Positions 45,539 through 56,313 of a stretch of 62,321 nucleotides of DNA are shown here, piece by piece. The notes under the pieces were generated by a model. The model was not told the origin of the DNA, did not search any database, and worked only from the letters and a program-made list of their open reading frames with translations. Made by a program: the position numbers and the translations under genes. Within the stretch, counting starts at the first letter, position 1, and every line of letters starts with the position of its first letter. The DNA lies in contig CANBWK010000006.1 in NCBI GenBank assembly GCA_947373105.1, positions 1-62,321 of the forward strand. Reading direction: 5' to 3'. Source of the DNA: Comamonadaceae bacterium. GTDB taxonomy: Bacteria; Pseudomonadota; Gammaproteobacteria; Burkholderiales; Burkholderiaceae_C.

Positions 45539-46288
45539 ATGCCGGCGGAAGCTCCTCAGACTCAGCAACGCCACATCATATGCATGAAGTGGGGTACCAA
45601 ATACGGTCCCGAATACGTGAACCGCTTGTATGCCATGGTGCGACGCCATTTGTCTGGTGATTTCCACATGGTGTGCCTGACTGACGATGACCAGGGGATA
45701 CGGGCAGAAGTGTCCTGTCTGCCGATACCGCCTTTAGATCTTCCTGCTGGAATTCCAGAACGGGGGTGGACCAAATTGGTATCGTTTGCCGCCGACCTTC
45801 ATGGCCTGCAAGGCACTGCCCTATTTCTCGATGTGGATGTGGTCATCGTCGGCAGTCTGGATGTGTTCTTTGAGCAACCCGGCGAATTCTTGATCATTCA
45901 CGACTACAAACGTCCCTGGCGAATCACCGGAAACTCTTCGGTCTACCGTTTTGAGCTAGGGGCTCATCCTGATGTATTGAGTTATTTTCGAATCCATGTT
46001 GACGAGATCAGGCATAAGTTCCGCAACGAGCAAGCTTATTTGTCTGACTTTCTACATGGTCAAGGTAAGCTGCAGTACTGGGATGCGTCTTGGTGCCCCA
46101 GTTTCAAATACCACGGCATTCCGGCCTGGCCCACCAATTACTGGAAAGCACCCTTCATACCCAAGGATGCACGCATTGTCATTTTCCATGGCGAGTGCAA
46201 CCCTCCGGATGCGTTGGCGGGTAAACGCAACCGGCGATTCAGGTTCATTCAACCTGCAAGTTGGGTAGCAGATCACTGGCGCGAGTAA
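45539..46288 (+). CDS. Putative glycosyltransferase coupled to yhbY
   Basis: 249 residues with a GT-A-like layout: N-terminal strand HIICMKWGTKYGPEYVNRLYA, a DxD-type metal motif in ALFLDVDVVIVGSLDVFFE, and FLIIHDYKRPWRITGNSSVYRF. No membrane helix. Such proteins resemble small GT8/GT32-like transferases; acceptor and sugar are unknown. Its ATG lies one base after the yhbY stop, so it is probably translated by coupling, an odd partner for an RNA-binding ribosome assembly factor. It ends 15 bases before the greA stop on the other strand. Confidence 0.72.
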   Translation: MPAEAPQTQQRHIICMKWGTKYGPEYVNRLYAMVRRHLSGDFHMVCLTDDDQGIRAEVSCLPIPPLDLPAGIPERGWTKLVSFAADLHGLQGTALFLDVDVVIVGSLDVFFEQPGEFLIIHDYKRPWRITGNSSVYRFELGAHPDVLSYFRIHVDEIRHKFRNEQAYLSDFLHGQGKLQYWDASWCPSFKYHGIPAWPTNYWKAPFIPKDARIVIFHGECNPPDALAGKRNRRFRFIQPASWVADHWRE

Positions 46289-46303
46289 TCCAAGCCGTAA
46301 GGC

Positions 46304-46780
46304 TTACTCGTATCGGATGGCCAAAATTTCGTAAGTCTTGGCGCCACCAGGTGCCTGAACGACAGCCAAGTCGCCCTCTTCTTTGCCGATCAATGCGCGT
46401 GCAATGGGGCTGCTGATATTGACCAAGCCCAACTTCAAATCGGCTTCGTCTTCACCCACGATCTGATAGGTCACGTTCTCGCCTGAACTTTCTTCTTGCA
46501 AGTCGACGGTGGTACCAAACACCACCCGCCCACCGGCATCGACGCTGGAAGGGTCAATCACCTGCGCAGCAGACAGTTTCCCTTCTACTTCCTGGATACG
46601 GCCCTCAATGAAGCCTTGGCGATCCTTGGCGGCTTCATATTCAGCGTTTTCGCTCAAATCGCCTTGCGCGCGCGCCTCGGCAATCGCAGCAATCACCGAA
46701 GGGCGTTCTACGGTTTTAAGTCGATGCAACTCTGCCTTGAGCAGTTCTGAACCACGCTTCGTGATTGGAATGGTAGCCAT
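46304..46780 (-). CDS. greA: Transcription elongation factor GreA
   Basis: GreA rescues stalled RNA polymerase by activating transcript cleavage. 158 residues from ATG 46780: IPITKRGSELLKAELHRLK and the antiparallel coiled coil with the acidic tip SENAEYEAAKDRQGF, then the C-terminal FKBP-like domain. GGAG lies 8 bases upstream. It follows carB, the usual place; a hairpin with a T run stands in the 97-base gap. Confidence 0.97.
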   Translation of the reverse strand: MATIPITKRGSELLKAELHRLKTVERPSVIAAIAEARAQGDLSENAEYEAAKDRQGFIEGRIQEVEGKLSAAQVIDPSSVDAGGRVVFGTTVDLQEESSGENVTYQIVGEDEADLKLGLVNISSPIARALIGKEEGDLAVVQAPGGAKTYEILAIRYE

Positions 46781-46792
46781 CGTAATTTCTCC

Positions 46793-46827
46793 AAAAAACA
46801 AACCGCCGAGCGTTACCCCTCGGCGGT
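46793..46827 (-). terminator. Hairpin plus T run between carB and greA
   Basis: On the minus strand ACCGCCGAG/CTCGGCGGT (46802-46810 with 46819-46827) with an 8-base loop is followed by TTGTTTTTT, directly before the greA ribosome-binding site. It may terminate carAB or act as a greA leader attenuator, as in the Escherichia coli greA leader that yields the GraL RNA. Confidence 0.75.
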
Positions 46828-46877
46828 AAAAACAAACATTGCCATTCACCAAGCCATCTTTCAATGGCTCAATGGAT

Positions 46878-49800
46878 TTAAGCTGTCAATTGTGCATGCA
46901 TTTCTTGAATCGAAATCACATCCAACTGGTCCATGTATTTCATGCCTTCAACGGCAGCTTCCGCACCGGCAATGGTCGTGAAGGTCGTGACGCGATTAAG
47001 CAAAGCCGAGGTTCGGATGTGCCGCGAATCGGCAATCGCATTACGACGCTCTTCAACCGTATTGATCACCAAGACCACTTCATTGTTCTTAATCATGTCC
47101 ACAATGTGCGGACGGCCTTCTGTCACTTTGTTCACAGTAGCGCACGACACACCAGCGTCATTGAGGGACAAAGCCGTGCCCTTGGTGGCAATCAGGTTAA
47201 AGCCTTGCGCCACCAACTGCCTAGCCACCTCAATGGCTCGGGGCTTGTCATTGTTCTTGACCGAGATGAACACTTTGCCCGATGGTGAACCATCAGCCTG
47301 CATCGGACGAGGCAGTTTGGTGCCTGCGCCCAATTGACTTTTAATGAAGGCTTCGCCAAATGTTTTGCCAACGCCCATCACTTCACCGGTGGACTTCATT
47401 TCGGGGCCGAGGATGGTGTCAACACCTGGGAACTTCACAAACGGGAACACGGCTTCTTTGACGCAGAAATAAGGCGGATTCACCTCATGGGTGATGCCCT
47501 GCGAAGCCAAAGTTTGACCTGCCATGCAACGTGCAGCAACCTTGGCCAACTGAATGCCAGTGGCTTTGGATACGTACGGCACGGTGCGCGAGGCGCGCGG
47601 GTTGACTTCCAAAACATAGATGACGTCTTTGCCATCCACGTGTTGAATGGCGAACTGCACGTTCATCAAACCAATCACGTTCAACGCGCCGGCCATGGCG
47701 GCCGATTGACGTTTGAGTTCGTTCACTGTCTCGGCAGACAAGGAGTAAGGCGGCAAGGAACAAGCTGAGTCGCCACTGTGAACACCCGCTTGTTCGATGT
47801 GCTCCATCACGCCACCGATGAAGGTTTTGCCTTCTGGGTCGCGCAAGCAATCCACATCACACTCGATCGCATCGTTCAAGAAACGGTCCAATAACACCGG
47901 TGAGTCGTGTGAAACCTTGACCGCTTCGCGCATGTAGCGCTCCAAGTCGCGTTGTTCATGCACGATTTCCATGGCGCGGCCCCCCAGCACGTAGCTGGGG
48001 CGAACCACCAAGGGGTAGCCCAAGGCAGCGGCTTTTTCTAAAGCCTCTGGCTCGGTACGGGCGGTGGCATTGGGCGGCTGACGCAGACCAAGTTCTTGCA
48101 ACAATTTTTGGAAGCGTTCACGGTCTTCTGCTGCGTCGATCATGTCCGGGCTGGTCCCGATGATGGGAACACCAGCAGCTTCTAAATCAAGCGCTAATTT
48201 CAAAGGTGTTTGACCACCGTATTGAACGATCACGCCCGTCGGTTTTTCTTTGTCGACGATTTCGAGCACATCTTCCAAGGTCACAGGCTCAAAGTACAAA
48301 CGATCCGAAGTGTCGTAGTCGGTAGACACGGTCTCGGGGTTGCAGTTGACCATGATGGTCTCGTAGCCGTCTTCGCGCATAGCGAGAGCCGCGTGAACGC
48401 AGCAGTAATCAAACTCAATGCCTTGGCCGATTCGGTTAGGTCCGCCACCGAGAACCATGATCTTTTTGTTGTTGGTGGGTTCAGCTTCGCATTCGCCGTC
48501 CCCCACGCCAAAGGCGTCACCGTTACCTTCGTAGCACGAGTACATGTAAGCCGTGTCGGTCGAGAACTCAGCCGCACACGTGTCCACACGTTTGTAGACA
48601 GGGCGAATGTTCAGGGCGTGGCGGCGTGCACGCACCACATGCTCTGTGGTCTTGAGCAACTTGGCCAAGCGACGGTCGGAGAATCCTTTTTTCTTGAGAG
48701 ATCGCAACTCGTCAGCCGTGATGGCTTCCAGCGTGGTGGTTTCAAGCTCCAACTCGATCTTGACGATCTCTTGGATCTGTACGAGGAACCAAGGGTCGAT
48801 CTTGGTCAAGGCAAACACCTCGTCCACACTCAAACCCATGGCAAATGCATCCCCAACATACCAAATGCGTTCAGGACCGGGCTCACCCAGTTCTTTTTCG
48901 AGCACTTCGCGGTCTTGGGTTTTTTCGTTCATACCGTCCACGCCGACTTCCAGGCCACGCAAGGCTTTTTGGAAGGACTCTTGGAAGGTGCGACCCATCG
49001 CCATCACCTCGCCCACCGATTTCATCTGGGTGGTCAAACGGCTGTCAGCGGTTGGGAATTTTTCAAAAGCAAAACGTGGAATTTTGGTGACCACGTAGTC
49101 GATTGAGGGCTCAAAAGAAGCTGGTGTTGCGCCGCCTGTGATGTCATTGCGCAATTCGTCGAGTGTGTAGCCTACAGCCAACTTGGCTGCCACCTTGGCG
49201 ATCGGAAAACCTGTGGCCTTAGAAGCCAAAGCGGATGAGCGCGAGACCCGAGGATTCATCTCAATGACGATCATGCGGCCGTCTATGGGGTTGATGGAGA
49301 ACTGAACGTTGGAGCCCCCCGTGTCCACACCAATTTCACGCAACACAGCCAACGAGGCGTTGCGCATGATTTGGTATTCCTTGTCGGTCAAGGTTTGCGC
49401 TGGGGCCACGGTGATGGAGTCACCCGTGTGCACGCCCATGGGGTCCAAGTTCTCTATCGAACAAACAATGATGCAGTTGTCCGCTTTGTCGCGCACCACT
49501 TCCATCTCGTATTCTTTCCAGCCAAGCAAAGACTCTTCTATCAATAACTCGTTGGTGGGCGAAGCCTCCAGGCCGCGCTTACAGATGGTCTCGAATTCTT
49601 CCGGATTGTAGGCAATGCCGCCACCCGTGCCACCCAAAGTGAAGCTGGGACGAATGACGGTGGGAAAACCCAACGTCTTTTGCACGTCCCAGGCCTCTTC
49701 CATGCTGTGGGCGATGCCGGAACGGGCCGATCCAAGACCGATCTTGGTCATGGCATCTTTGAACTTCAGACGGTCTTCTGCTTTATCGATGGCCTCTGGT

Positions 49801-50156
49801 GTCGCACCAATCAACTCGACTTTGTATTTTTCCAGCACGCCGTTGTGCCACAGGTCTAACGCGCAGTTCAGCGCAGTTTGCCCACCCATGGTGGGCAAGA
49901 TCGCGTCGGGACGTTCTTTGGCAATGATCTTTTCAACCGTTTGCCAAGTGATGGGCTCGATGTAAGTGACGTCTGCCGTGGCAGGGTCGGTCATGATCGT
50001 GGCAGGATTGCTGTTGATCAAGATGACTTTGTAGCCCTCTTCGCGTAAAGCTTTACAAGCTTGAACACCAGAGTAATCGAACTCACAGGCCTGGCCAATG
50101 ATGATGGGGCCAGCGCCTATGATGAGAATGCTTTTGAGATCGGTCCGCTTTGGCAT
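46878..50156 (-). CDS. carB: Carbamoyl-phosphate synthase large subunit
   Basis: CarB makes carbamoyl phosphate for arginine and pyrimidines from bicarbonate, ammonia and two ATP. 1092 residues: two homologous ATP-grasp halves (first starts [20 protein letters not shown], second near [19 protein letters not shown]), and a C-terminal methylglyoxal-synthase-like allosteric domain after about residue 960. It begins one base after carA; greA follows. Confidence 0.98.
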   Translation of the reverse strand: MPKRTDLKSILIIGAGPIIIGQACEFDYSGVQACKALREEGYKVILINSNPATIMTDPATADVTYIEPITWQTVEKIIAKERPDAILPTMGGQTALNCALDLWHNGVLEKYKVELIGATPEAIDKAEDRLKFKDAMTKIGLGSARSGIAHSMEEAWDVQKTLGFPTVIRPSFTLGGTGGGIAYNPEEFETICKRGLEASPTNELLIEESLLGWKEYEMEVVRDKADNCIIVCSIENLDPMGVHTGDSITVAPAQTLTDKEYQIMRNASLAVLREIGVDTGGSNVQFSINPIDGRMIVIEMNPRVSRSSALASKATGFPIAKVAAKLAVGYTLDELRNDITGGATPASFEPSIDYVVTKIPRFAFEKFPTADSRLTTQMKSVGEVMAMGRTFQESFQKALRGLEVGVDGMNEKTQDREVLEKELGEPGPERIWYVGDAFAMGLSVDEVFALTKIDPWFLVQIQEIVKIELELETTTLEAITADELRSLKKKGFSDRRLAKLLKTTEHVVRARRHALNIRPVYKRVDTCAAEFSTDTAYMYSCYEGNGDAFGVGDGECEAEPTNNKKIMVLGGGPNRIGQGIEFDYCCVHAALAMREDGYETIMVNCNPETVSTDYDTSDRLYFEPVTLEDVLEIVDKEKPTGVIVQYGGQTPLKLALDLEAAGVPIIGTSPDMIDAAEDRERFQKLLQELGLRQPPNATARTEPEALEKAAALGYPLVVRPSYVLGGRAMEIVHEQRDLERYMREAVKVSHDSPVLLDRFLNDAIECDVDCLRDPEGKTFIGGVMEHIEQAGVHSGDSACSLPPYSLSAETVNELKRQSAAMAGALNVIGLMNVQFAIQHVDGKDVIYVLEVNPRASRTVPYVSKATGIQLAKVAARCMAGQTLASQGITHEVNPPYFCVKEAVFPFVKFPGVDTILGPEMKSTGEVMGVGKTFGEAFIKSQLGAGTKLPRPMQADGSPSGKVFISVKNNDKPRAIEVARQLVAQGFNLIATKGTALSLNDAGVSCATVNKVTEGRPHIVDMIKNNEVVLVINTVEERRNAIADSRHIRTSALLNRVTTFTTIAGAEAAVEGMKYMDQLDVISIQEMHAQLTA

Positions 50157-50157
50157 G

Positions 50158-51321
50158 TTATTTTTTCCCCATCAAGTTGATGAAGCGATCAAAAAGATAG
50201 GCAATGTCGTGCGGGCCGGGCGATGCTTCAGGGTGACCTTGGAAGCAGAACGCGGGCTTGTCAGTGCGGGCCAAGCCCTGCAAAGTGCCGTCAAACAAAG
50301 ACACGTGCGTGGCACGCAAGTTGGCGGGTAATGATTTTTCATCCACCGCAAAACCATGGTTTTGGCTGGTAATGGAAACACGACCAGAGTCAAGTTCTTT
50401 TACGGGATGGTTCGCACCATGGTGGCCAAACTTCATCTTGAAGGTTTTAGCGCCGCTGGCCAAAGCCATGATCTGGTGTCCAAGGCAAATGCCGAAAGTC
50501 GGAGTGCCGGTTTCGATCAACTCAGCAGCCGCTGCAATCGCGTAGTCGCAAGGCTGTGGATCGCCAGGTCCATTGGACAAGAAGAAGCCATCGGGTTTGT
50601 ATTTGAGCACTTCTGCAGCTGGCGTCTTAGCGGGCACCACGGTCACTTTACAACCGCGCTCGGCCAACATGCGCAAGATGTTTTTCTTCACACCAAAGTC
50701 ATAGGCGACGACATGGAACTTAGGCGCGGCCAGGCTGCCATAGCCTTGGCCTAAAACCCATTCGGTTTGCGTCCATTCATACGGTTGTGCCACTGTCACC
50801 TTTTGCGCCAAATCAAGACCAGCCATGTTGGGCGCGCCTTTGGCAGCGGCCACAGCTTGATCGATCAGAGCTTGCGTCACAGCTTGACCTTTTGCCAAGC
50901 CCAGGATGGCCCCGTTTTGTGCACCCTTGGTCCGCAAAATGCGTGTGAGTTGACGGGTGTCGATGTTGGCAATCGCAACAGTACCGGCATCCATCAAATA
51001 GTTAGACAAAGTTTGGTGTGAGCGGAAGTTACTCGCAATCAAAGGCAGATCTTTGATGATCAAGCCTGCAGCATGGACTTTTTCAGCCTCGATATCTTCC
51101 GAGTTGACACCATAGTTGCCGATGTGCGGGTACGTCAAAGTGACGATCTGCTGGCAGTAGCTAGGGTCAGTAAGGATTTCTTGGTAACCAGTGAGGGCGG
51201 TGTTAAACACCACTTCGCCGATGGTAGAGCCATTAGCTCCGATCGAGTTGCCGATAAAGACCGTGCCGTCTGCGAGCGCCAAAATGGCGGGCGGGAAGGT
51301 TCCCTGAAGAGACAAAAGCAC
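50158..51321 (-). CDS. carA: Carbamoyl-phosphate synthase small subunit
   Basis: CarA is the glutaminase subunit that feeds ammonia to CarB. I start it at GTG 51321 (387 residues, [20 protein letters not shown]) with GGAG six bases upstream; the frame is open to a TTG at 51360 but that is not in the family. The GATase triad is about Cys279 in [10 protein letters not shown] and the His/Glu of [11 protein letters not shown]. One base separates it from carB. Confidence 0.96.
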   Translation of the reverse strand: MLLSLQGTFPPAILALADGTVFIGNSIGANGSTIGEVVFNTALTGYQEILTDPSYCQQIVTLTYPHIGNYGVNSEDIEAEKVHAAGLIIKDLPLIASNFRSHQTLSNYLMDAGTVAIANIDTRQLTRILRTKGAQNGAILGLAKGQAVTQALIDQAVAAAKGAPNMAGLDLAQKVTVAQPYEWTQTEWVLGQGYGSLAAPKFHVVAYDFGVKKNILRMLAERGCKVTVVPAKTPAAEVLKYKPDGFFLSNGPGDPQPCDYAIAAAAELIETGTPTFGICLGHQIMALASGAKTFKMKFGHHGANHPVKELDSGRVSITSQNHGFAVDEKSLPANLRATHVSLFDGTLQGLARTDKPAFCFQGHPEASPGPHDIAYLFDRFINLMGKK

Positions 51322-51446
51322 TGGGTTCTCCGGTTGGTTTCGGGTACGCCCCAGACGCAAGAAAGTTAGACTCTCAGAGCGACTGCTTCAGGTGGGAGTT
51401 GGCTTGGACGAGCTGGTGCGTACGGGTTGATGCGGGAAAGCCTCTC

Positions 51447-51452
51447 ATTATA
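51447..51452 (-). promoter_or_regulatory. -10 element of the carAB promoter
   Basis: A perfect TATAAT on the minus strand about 126 bases above the carA GTG, in the gap after the TrmH-type gene. No strong -35 was found at the standard spacing. The leader of about 120 bases could host pyrimidine or arginine control, but I saw no clear attenuator. Confidence 0.5.
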
Positions 51453-51499
51453 GCCGCCCAAGCCCCAAAAAGGCTTACGTCGCCATACAAAATCTGCAT

Positions 51500-52285
51500 T
51501 CACAAAGCAGAAGTCAAAGCTGCTGAGGCACTGGCATGCAAGCAAATTGCAGCGGCGCTGGCCACATTCAGAGACTCCTCCCCGCCGGGCTGCGCAATGC
51601 GCACCTGCAGTTGGGCCAGCGCCATAATTTCCTTACAAACCCCCTGCCCTTCGTGGCCCATGACCCAAGCGCAGACCAATGGCAAACCTTGTTGAGCCAA
51701 CAATTGGTGCAAAAACGGCCCTTTATGACAGCTGGTCGTGATCAGGGGGGTGTCCAACTGAGACAGGCAGTCTAGCGAGCAGCCCTCAATCAAATTCATA
51801 CCGAAATGCGCCCCCATGCCTGCGCGAAGTACTTTAGCGGACCACAATGCCGCTGTGCCCTTCATGGCCAGCACCTGCTTGAAACCAAAGGCAGATGCGC
51901 TGCGCAAAATGGCGCCTACATTGCCTGCATCCTGGACACGGTCCAAGACGACAGTAGGCATAGAAGGTAAGACTTGAGGGTCTTGCGGATAGTCCAAAAC
52001 AAAACCCATCTGAGCCGGGGACTCCAGGCTACTGAGGCTGGCGAAAAGCGTGTCCGGCACCACAAAAATTTGCTCACAAATATCGCGCCATGCCAGATCT
52101 GCACTTTGCCAAACGCCCTGGGTTATCACGACCTGCAAGGGCTTGACACCCCGCTCCAAGGCGGCGCGGCAAAGATGATCACCTTCGAGCCAAATTTTGC
52201 CCAGCTTTCGATAAGCTGAAGGGTCTTGAGCAAGTCGCCGAATACTTTTGAGCAACGGGTTATCGCGAGAGGTGACTTCAATCAT
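51500..52285 (-). CDS. TrmH/SpoU-type RNA 2'-O-methyltransferase
   Basis: 261 residues with the SPOUT knot motifs: [21 protein letters not shown] split over the first motif, VMGHEGQGV and [18 protein letters not shown], which bind SAM in a trefoil knot. Residues 1-85 form the L30-like substrate-binding domain ([20 protein letters not shown]). It resembles the RlmB/TrmH group; the RNA target is not decided. Its ATG overlaps the rnhB stop as ATGA. Confidence 0.93.
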   Translation of the reverse strand: MIEVTSRDNPLLKSIRRLAQDPSAYRKLGKIWLEGDHLCRAALERGVKPLQVVITQGVWQSADLAWRDICEQIFVVPDTLFASLSSLESPAQMGFVLDYPQDPQVLPSMPTVVLDRVQDAGNVGAILRSASAFGFKQVLAMKGTAALWSAKVLRAGMGAHFGMNLIEGCSLDCLSQLDTPLITTSCHKGPFLHQLLAQQGLPLVCAWVMGHEGQGVCKEIMALAQLQVRIAQPGGEESLNVASAAAICLHASASAALTSAL

Positions 52286-52899
52286 CGAAGGACCTTGGTC
52301 ACAGGCGCAAAAGAGCGACGATGCAAGGGTGTGGCGCCGTGGGCATTCAAAGCGTCCAGATGCTGCTTGGTGCCATAGCCCTTGTGTTGGTCAAAACCAT
52401 ACAAAGGAAATTCTTGGTGCATGGTGGCGCACAGGCGGTCGCGGTGAACTTTCGCCAAAATGGATGCCGCTGAAATGGCCTTAACTTTCGCATCGCCCTG
52501 CACAATGGCTTCAGCCAAAATGTCTAACTTGGGCAAACGATTGCCATCCACCAATACCAGCTGGGGCTTCAGTCGCAAACCCTCCACCGCCCTTTTCATG
52601 GCGAGCAAGGTGGCTTGCAAGATATTCAGGGTATCAATTTCTTCCACCGAAGCTTGTGCAATCGAAAAGCACAAAGCTTTTGCACGTATTTCATCAAACA
52701 ATTTTTCGCGCCGTTTTTCACTGAGCTTCTTAGAGTCTGCCAATCCGTGAATCGGATGCAGGTCATCCAAAATCACGGCTGCAGCCACAACGGGGCCGGC
52801 CAGAGGGCCGCGACCAGCCTCATCGACGCCAGCCATCAAGCCAGGCACATCCCAGGCCAATGGGGGCTGTTCAACGGGAAAGGACTTTTTGGATCGCAT
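52282..52899 (-). CDS. rnhB: Ribonuclease HII
   Basis: RNase HII cuts RNA in RNA-DNA hybrids, including single ribonucleotides in DNA. 205 residues from ATG 52899; a GTG at 52923 is also open. The catalytic D-E pair is in [18 protein letters not shown], with [11 protein letters not shown] and [20 protein letters not shown] behind it, all intact. It overlaps lpxB by 29 bases and the TrmH-type gene by 4, so translation is tightly packed. Confidence 0.96.
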   Translation of the reverse strand: MRSKKSFPVEQPPLAWDVPGLMAGVDEAGRGPLAGPVVAAAVILDDLHPIHGLADSKKLSEKRREKLFDEIRAKALCFSIAQASVEEIDTLNILQATLLAMKRAVEGLRLKPQLVLVDGNRLPKLDILAEAIVQGDAKVKAISAASILAKVHRDRLCATMHQEFPLYGFDQHKGYGTKQHLDALNAHGATPLHRRSFAPVTKVLR

Positions 52900-54058
52900 T
52901 GGAAGCAAGTTGAGAGGTGTCACGCATCAGGTTTTGATGCAGTTGCGTGAAACGCTGTTGAAGACTTTGTATTTTCGCAGGCTTGCTCAACCAGTCCAAT
53001 ACCGCATCAGCCATCGCTACAGGTGTGGCTTGCTCCTGAAGCAGTTCAGGCACCACGAAATCCTGGCACAAAATATTAGGAAGTCCCACCCAAGGCTGCA
53101 ATTTCTGGCGCTTCATCACCTGCCAGCTTAACCAGTTCATGTTGTAGGCAATGACCATGGGTTTTTTGAAAAGCGCCGCCTCTAATGTGGCTGTGCCACT
53201 GGCAATCAAAGTCACATCGCAAGCGGCCAAAGCGTTATGCGACTGACCACTGAGGACTTTAATATGGAGGCTCATACCATTCATAGTCACAATGTTTTCG
53301 ATCCGGTGATGAAGGGCTGGGATGGCCGGCAAGACAAACTGCAACTCAGGCTGGACATTCAGCATGTGCCTGCTGGCTTTCACAAATCGATCAGCCAGAT
53401 AATCAATTTCAGAAGAACGGCTGCCAGGCAGCAAAGCCACTACGGGTCGATCACCATGCAGGCCCAATGCAACCCGCGCCTGTGCCTGATCTGCCTGCAT
53501 GGGAATGGCCTGGGCAAGGGGGTGCCCGACGTAAGTTGCATCAATACCGTGCAAAGCCAGCAAGCCCTCTTCAAAAGGAAAAATGCACAGAACGTGGTCC
53601 ACGCTCCGTCGAATTTTATCGATGCGATCTGCACGCCAAGCCCATATAGAAGGGCAGACAAAATGAACCGTCGGCACCCCTTGCGCTTTCAAATCACGCG
53701 CCAAGTCCAAATTAAAATCTGGCGCATCAACCCCAATGAAAACATCAGGCTTGTCCTCGAGCAATCGGTTGCGCAGTTGACGACGAATACCCACAATTTC
53801 GCGGTAATGCCGAAGCACCTCGACATAACCTCTTACGGCAAGTTTTTCATAGGGCCACCAAGCCTCGAATCCTTGCGCTTGCATACGCGGGCCACCAATG
53901 CCAAAGGAATGTGCTTCCGGCCATCGTTGTGCAAGTCCTTTTATCAACAATCCTGCTAGCAGATCACCCGATGGCTCACCGGCGACCATGGCAAACGACA
54001 AAGCCCCCGAAGGGGCTTGTGGGGCGGAATGCACAAACGGTGACACGTGGTTCTTCAA
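52871..54058 (-). CDS. lpxB: Lipid-A-disaccharide synthase
   Basis: LpxB joins UDP-2,3-diacylglucosamine and lipid X to make the lipid A disaccharide. About 395 residues of GT-B fold; [17 protein letters not shown] is the N-terminal signature, [19 protein letters not shown] and [10 protein letters not shown] follow. The start is unusual: the frame opens with TTG at 54058 (overlapping the lpxA stop as TTGA) or GTG four codons on; the first ATG is already inside the fold. A hairpin lies in the first 20 codons. Confidence 0.95.
   Translation of the reverse strand: MKNHVSPFVHSAPQAPSGALSFAMVAGEPSGDLLAGLLIKGLAQRWPEAHSFGIGGPRMQAQGFEAWWPYEKLAVRGYVEVLRHYREIVGIRRQLRNRLLEDKPDVFIGVDAPDFNLDLARDLKAQGVPTVHFVCPSIWAWRADRIDKIRRSVDHVLCIFPFEEGLLALHGIDATYVGHPLAQAIPMQADQAQARVALGLHGDRPVVALLPGSRSSEIDYLADRFVKASRHMLNVQPELQFVLPAIPALHHRIENIVTMNGMSLHIKVLSGQSHNALAACDVTLIASGTATLEAALFKKPMVIAYNMNWLSWQVMKRQKLQPWVGLPNILCQDFVVPELLQEQATPVAMADAVLDWLSKPAKIQSLQQRFTQLHQNLMRDTSQLASNAIQKVLSR
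54001..54018 (-). promoter_or_regulatory. Terminator-like hairpin inside the lpxB 5' coding region
   Basis: On the minus strand AAGCCCC-TTCG-GGGGCTT is a perfect 7-base-pair stem with a UUCG tetraloop, followed by TGTCGTTT. It codes for part of lpxB residues 14-21. The T content after it is modest, so it may slow ribosomes or polymerase rather than terminate. Confidence 0.5.
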
Positions 54059-54849
54059 CGAACAATGCCACGCTGTGCAGTTGTGTGAGCGAGAAAACCC
54101 AGCATCATCTGGATATCATCTGCCGCCTCTGGGTGACTGTCTAACAAGGTGGCCATTTTGATTTGAGCGGCCTGCAATGTCAGGTCCTCTCGGTACAAGC
54201 ACTTGTGAAGGGCTTTGACTGCAGCAATCCGATCTGCGGAAAACCCCCGGCGCCTCAGGCCTTCAAAATTCATGGAGCGCGCTTTAGCAGGTTGTCCTTG
54301 TGCCATCACAAAAGGTGGCAAGTCAGCAAACAACAAAGAATTCATAGCCGTGAAGCTGTGCGCCCCCAGGCGGCAAAACTGGTGAACCACCGTAAAGCCA
54401 CCCAAAATAACCCAATCCTCCACCACGACGTGTCCTGCTAACTGGGTGTTATTGGCGAAAATAGTGTGATTCCCGACCTGGCAGTCGTGAGCCAGATGTA
54501 CGTAGGCCATGATCCAATTGTCATTACCCACACGGGTCACGGCTTTGTCTCCAGGAGAGCCGATATTGAAGGTGCAAAATTCACGAACAGTGTTGCGGTC
54601 GCCGATGATCAACTCGCAAGGTTCACCGTTGTATTTTTTGTCCTGCGGTACTGCACCGATCGAGTTGAACTGGAAAATCCGGTTATCAGTGCCTATGGTC
54701 GTGTGTCCTTCGATTACACAATGACCGGCGACAGTTGTACCCGCACCGATTTTGACATTCGGGCCGATCAAACTGTAAGGACCAATCGAGGCTGTCGAGT
54801 CGATTTCAGCGCCCTTGTCGATGATGGCTGTGGGATGAATCAGCGACAT
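54055..54849 (-). CDS. lpxA: UDP-N-acetylglucosamine acyltransferase
   Basis: LpxA adds the first hydroxyacyl chain to UDP-GlcNAc in lipid A synthesis. 264 residues: left-handed beta helix of hexapeptide repeats (HPTAIIDKGAEID, IGPYSLIGPNVKIG, TTVAGHCVIEG), the catalytic His in YVHLAHDCQVGNH and a C-terminal helical domain. The stop overlaps the lpxB start. Order lpxD-fabZ-lpxA-lpxB is standard. Confidence 0.98.
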   Translation of the reverse strand: MSLIHPTAIIDKGAEIDSTASIGPYSLIGPNVKIGAGTTVAGHCVIEGHTTIGTDNRIFQFNSIGAVPQDKKYNGEPCELIIGDRNTVREFCTFNIGSPGDKAVTRVGNDNWIMAYVHLAHDCQVGNHTIFANNTQLAGHVVVEDWVILGGFTVVHQFCRLGAHSFTAMNSLLFADLPPFVMAQGQPAKARSMNFEGLRRRGFSADRIAAVKALHKCLYREDLTLQAAQIKMATLLDSHPEAADDIQMMLGFLAHTTAQRGIVR

Positions 54850-54862
54850 GATGTCGTCTACC

Positions 54863-55303
54863 TCAAGCGATTTTGCGCATGGTGCACATCAATTCGGCCT
54901 CTACAGCCAACTGTTCACCGACCATGGCACGAGACTTGAACTTGAAAATACCAGCTTTCATGCGGTCCAAAGTCACATCCAGAATGAGTTGATCACCGGG
55001 TTCAACCGGTCGCTTAAAACGTGCCCCATCAATGCCGGCAAAGTAATAAACAGTTTTGTCGTCAGGTGTTTCGCCTAGCGTATCGAACGCCAATAAAGCC
55101 GCAGCTTGCGCCAAGGCTTCAAGCATCAGTACCCCTGGCATCACTGGACGATGGGGAAAATGACCTGTGAAAAAAGGCTCGTTCATGGTCACATTTTTCA
55201 GTGCACGAATTCGGACGCCCTTTTCAATCTCCAAAACACGATCGACCAGTAAGAAAGGATAACGGTGCGGCAGCTGCTTGAGAATTTGATGAATGTCCAT
55301 CAT
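54863..55303 (-). CDS. fabZ: 3-hydroxyacyl-ACP dehydratase
   Basis: FabZ dehydrates 3-hydroxyacyl-ACP in fatty acid synthesis and competes with LpxA for 3-hydroxymyristoyl-ACP. 146 residues of hotdog fold; [15 protein letters not shown] near the start and the active-site [19 protein letters not shown] with His and Glu. The ATG overlaps the lpxD stop by 4 bases (ATGA). Confidence 0.98.
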   Translation of the reverse strand: MMDIHQILKQLPHRYPFLLVDRVLEIEKGVRIRALKNVTMNEPFFTGHFPHRPVMPGVLMLEALAQAAALLAFDTLGETPDDKTVYYFAGIDGARFKRPVEPGDQLILDVTLDRMKAGIFKFKSRAMVGEQLAVEAELMCTMRKIA

Positions 55304-56295
55304 GGTGAGGGTTCCTTTTTATTTGAATTTTCCAAGGCTTTCAGCCTTTCGCGCAGTCGATACAACTGTTTGAGACTGGCTGCATTTTTTTCCCAAGTCG
55401 CATTGTCATCAATGGGGAACATACCGGTGTATTGACCGGGTTTGAGTATTGAACGGGTGACGACAGAAGCCGCAGAAACATGAACGCCATCCACCAATGT
55501 CAAATGACCAAGCACCACCGCGCCCCCACCCACGGTGCAATGCGCACCAATACGCGCACTGCCAGCCACGCCAACGCAACCGGCCATGGCTGTATGCGCA
55601 CCGACATGCACGTTATGACCGATTTGAATCAAATTATCGAGCTTTACACCGTCTTCAATGACGGTATCTTCAATTGCACCCCGGTCGATACAGGTATTTG
55701 CGCCAATTTCAACATCATTGCCAATACGCACAGCGCCCAGTTGCTCTATTTTTTCCCAAGTGCCTTGATGCTGTGCAAAACCAAAACCATCCGCACCGAT
55801 CACAACACCTGAATGCAAAATACAACGATCACCCACCACACAATCTTCACCTATTGTGATGCGCGATTTGAGATGGGTGTGGGCACCGATGCGAGCCCCC
55901 TTCTCCACCACGCACAAAGGGCCGATGATGGCCGTCGGATCGATATACGCCAACGGATCAACCACTGCGCTCAAATGTACGCCCGCCGTTGCTGCCGGGG
56001 TCAAATAGCTCTTCCACAAGCGCGTTAAACGCGCGAAATAAAGATAAGGGTCAAGCGTCACGATGCATGCGCCACGGGCACGCGCCACGTCTTCAAAAGC
56101 TGGCGCCACAATAACGCAGGCTGCCAAGGAAGTTGGCAATTGAGATTGGTATTTGGAATGGCTTAAAAAACTGATCTGCGCAGCTGTTGCAGACTCAAGC
56201 GAATTCAAACCTTCGATCTCAATATCAGGGGCGCCATAGAGGGTCCCGCCGAGTGATTGAATGATGTCTCCAAGCTTTAAGAGCACGAGTTTCAA
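55300..56295 (-). CDS. lpxD: UDP-3-O-acylglucosamine N-acyltransferase
   Basis: LpxD adds the second hydroxyacyl chain. 331 residues: N-terminal uridine-binding domain ([19 protein letters not shown]), left-handed beta helix with many hexapeptides ([27 protein letters not shown], the catalytic His in [12 protein letters not shown]), C-terminal helix. The first start is TTG (56295), with GTG at 56286 as alternative; no ATG fits. It is 18 bases after skp. Confidence 0.96.
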   Translation of the reverse strand: MKLVLLKLGDIIQSLGGTLYGAPDIEIEGLNSLESATAAQISFLSHSKYQSQLPTSLAACVIVAPAFEDVARARGACIVTLDPYLYFARLTRLWKSYLTPAATAGVHLSAVVDPLAYIDPTAIIGPLCVVEKGARIGAHTHLKSRITIGEDCVVGDRCILHSGVVIGADGFGFAQHQGTWEKIEQLGAVRIGNDVEIGANTCIDRGAIEDTVIEDGVKLDNLIQIGHNVHVGAHTAMAGCVGVAGSARIGAHCTVGGGAVVLGHLTLVDGVHVSAASVVTRSILKPGQYTGMFPIDDNATWEKNAASLKQLYRLRERLKALENSNKKEPSP

Positions 56296-56313
56296 TCAAT
56301 CCGGAATTGAAAT

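Noticed and set aside
48210-49106. 298-residue plus-strand ORF
   Set aside because: Antisense within carB; His/Val-rich shadow translation without any domain.
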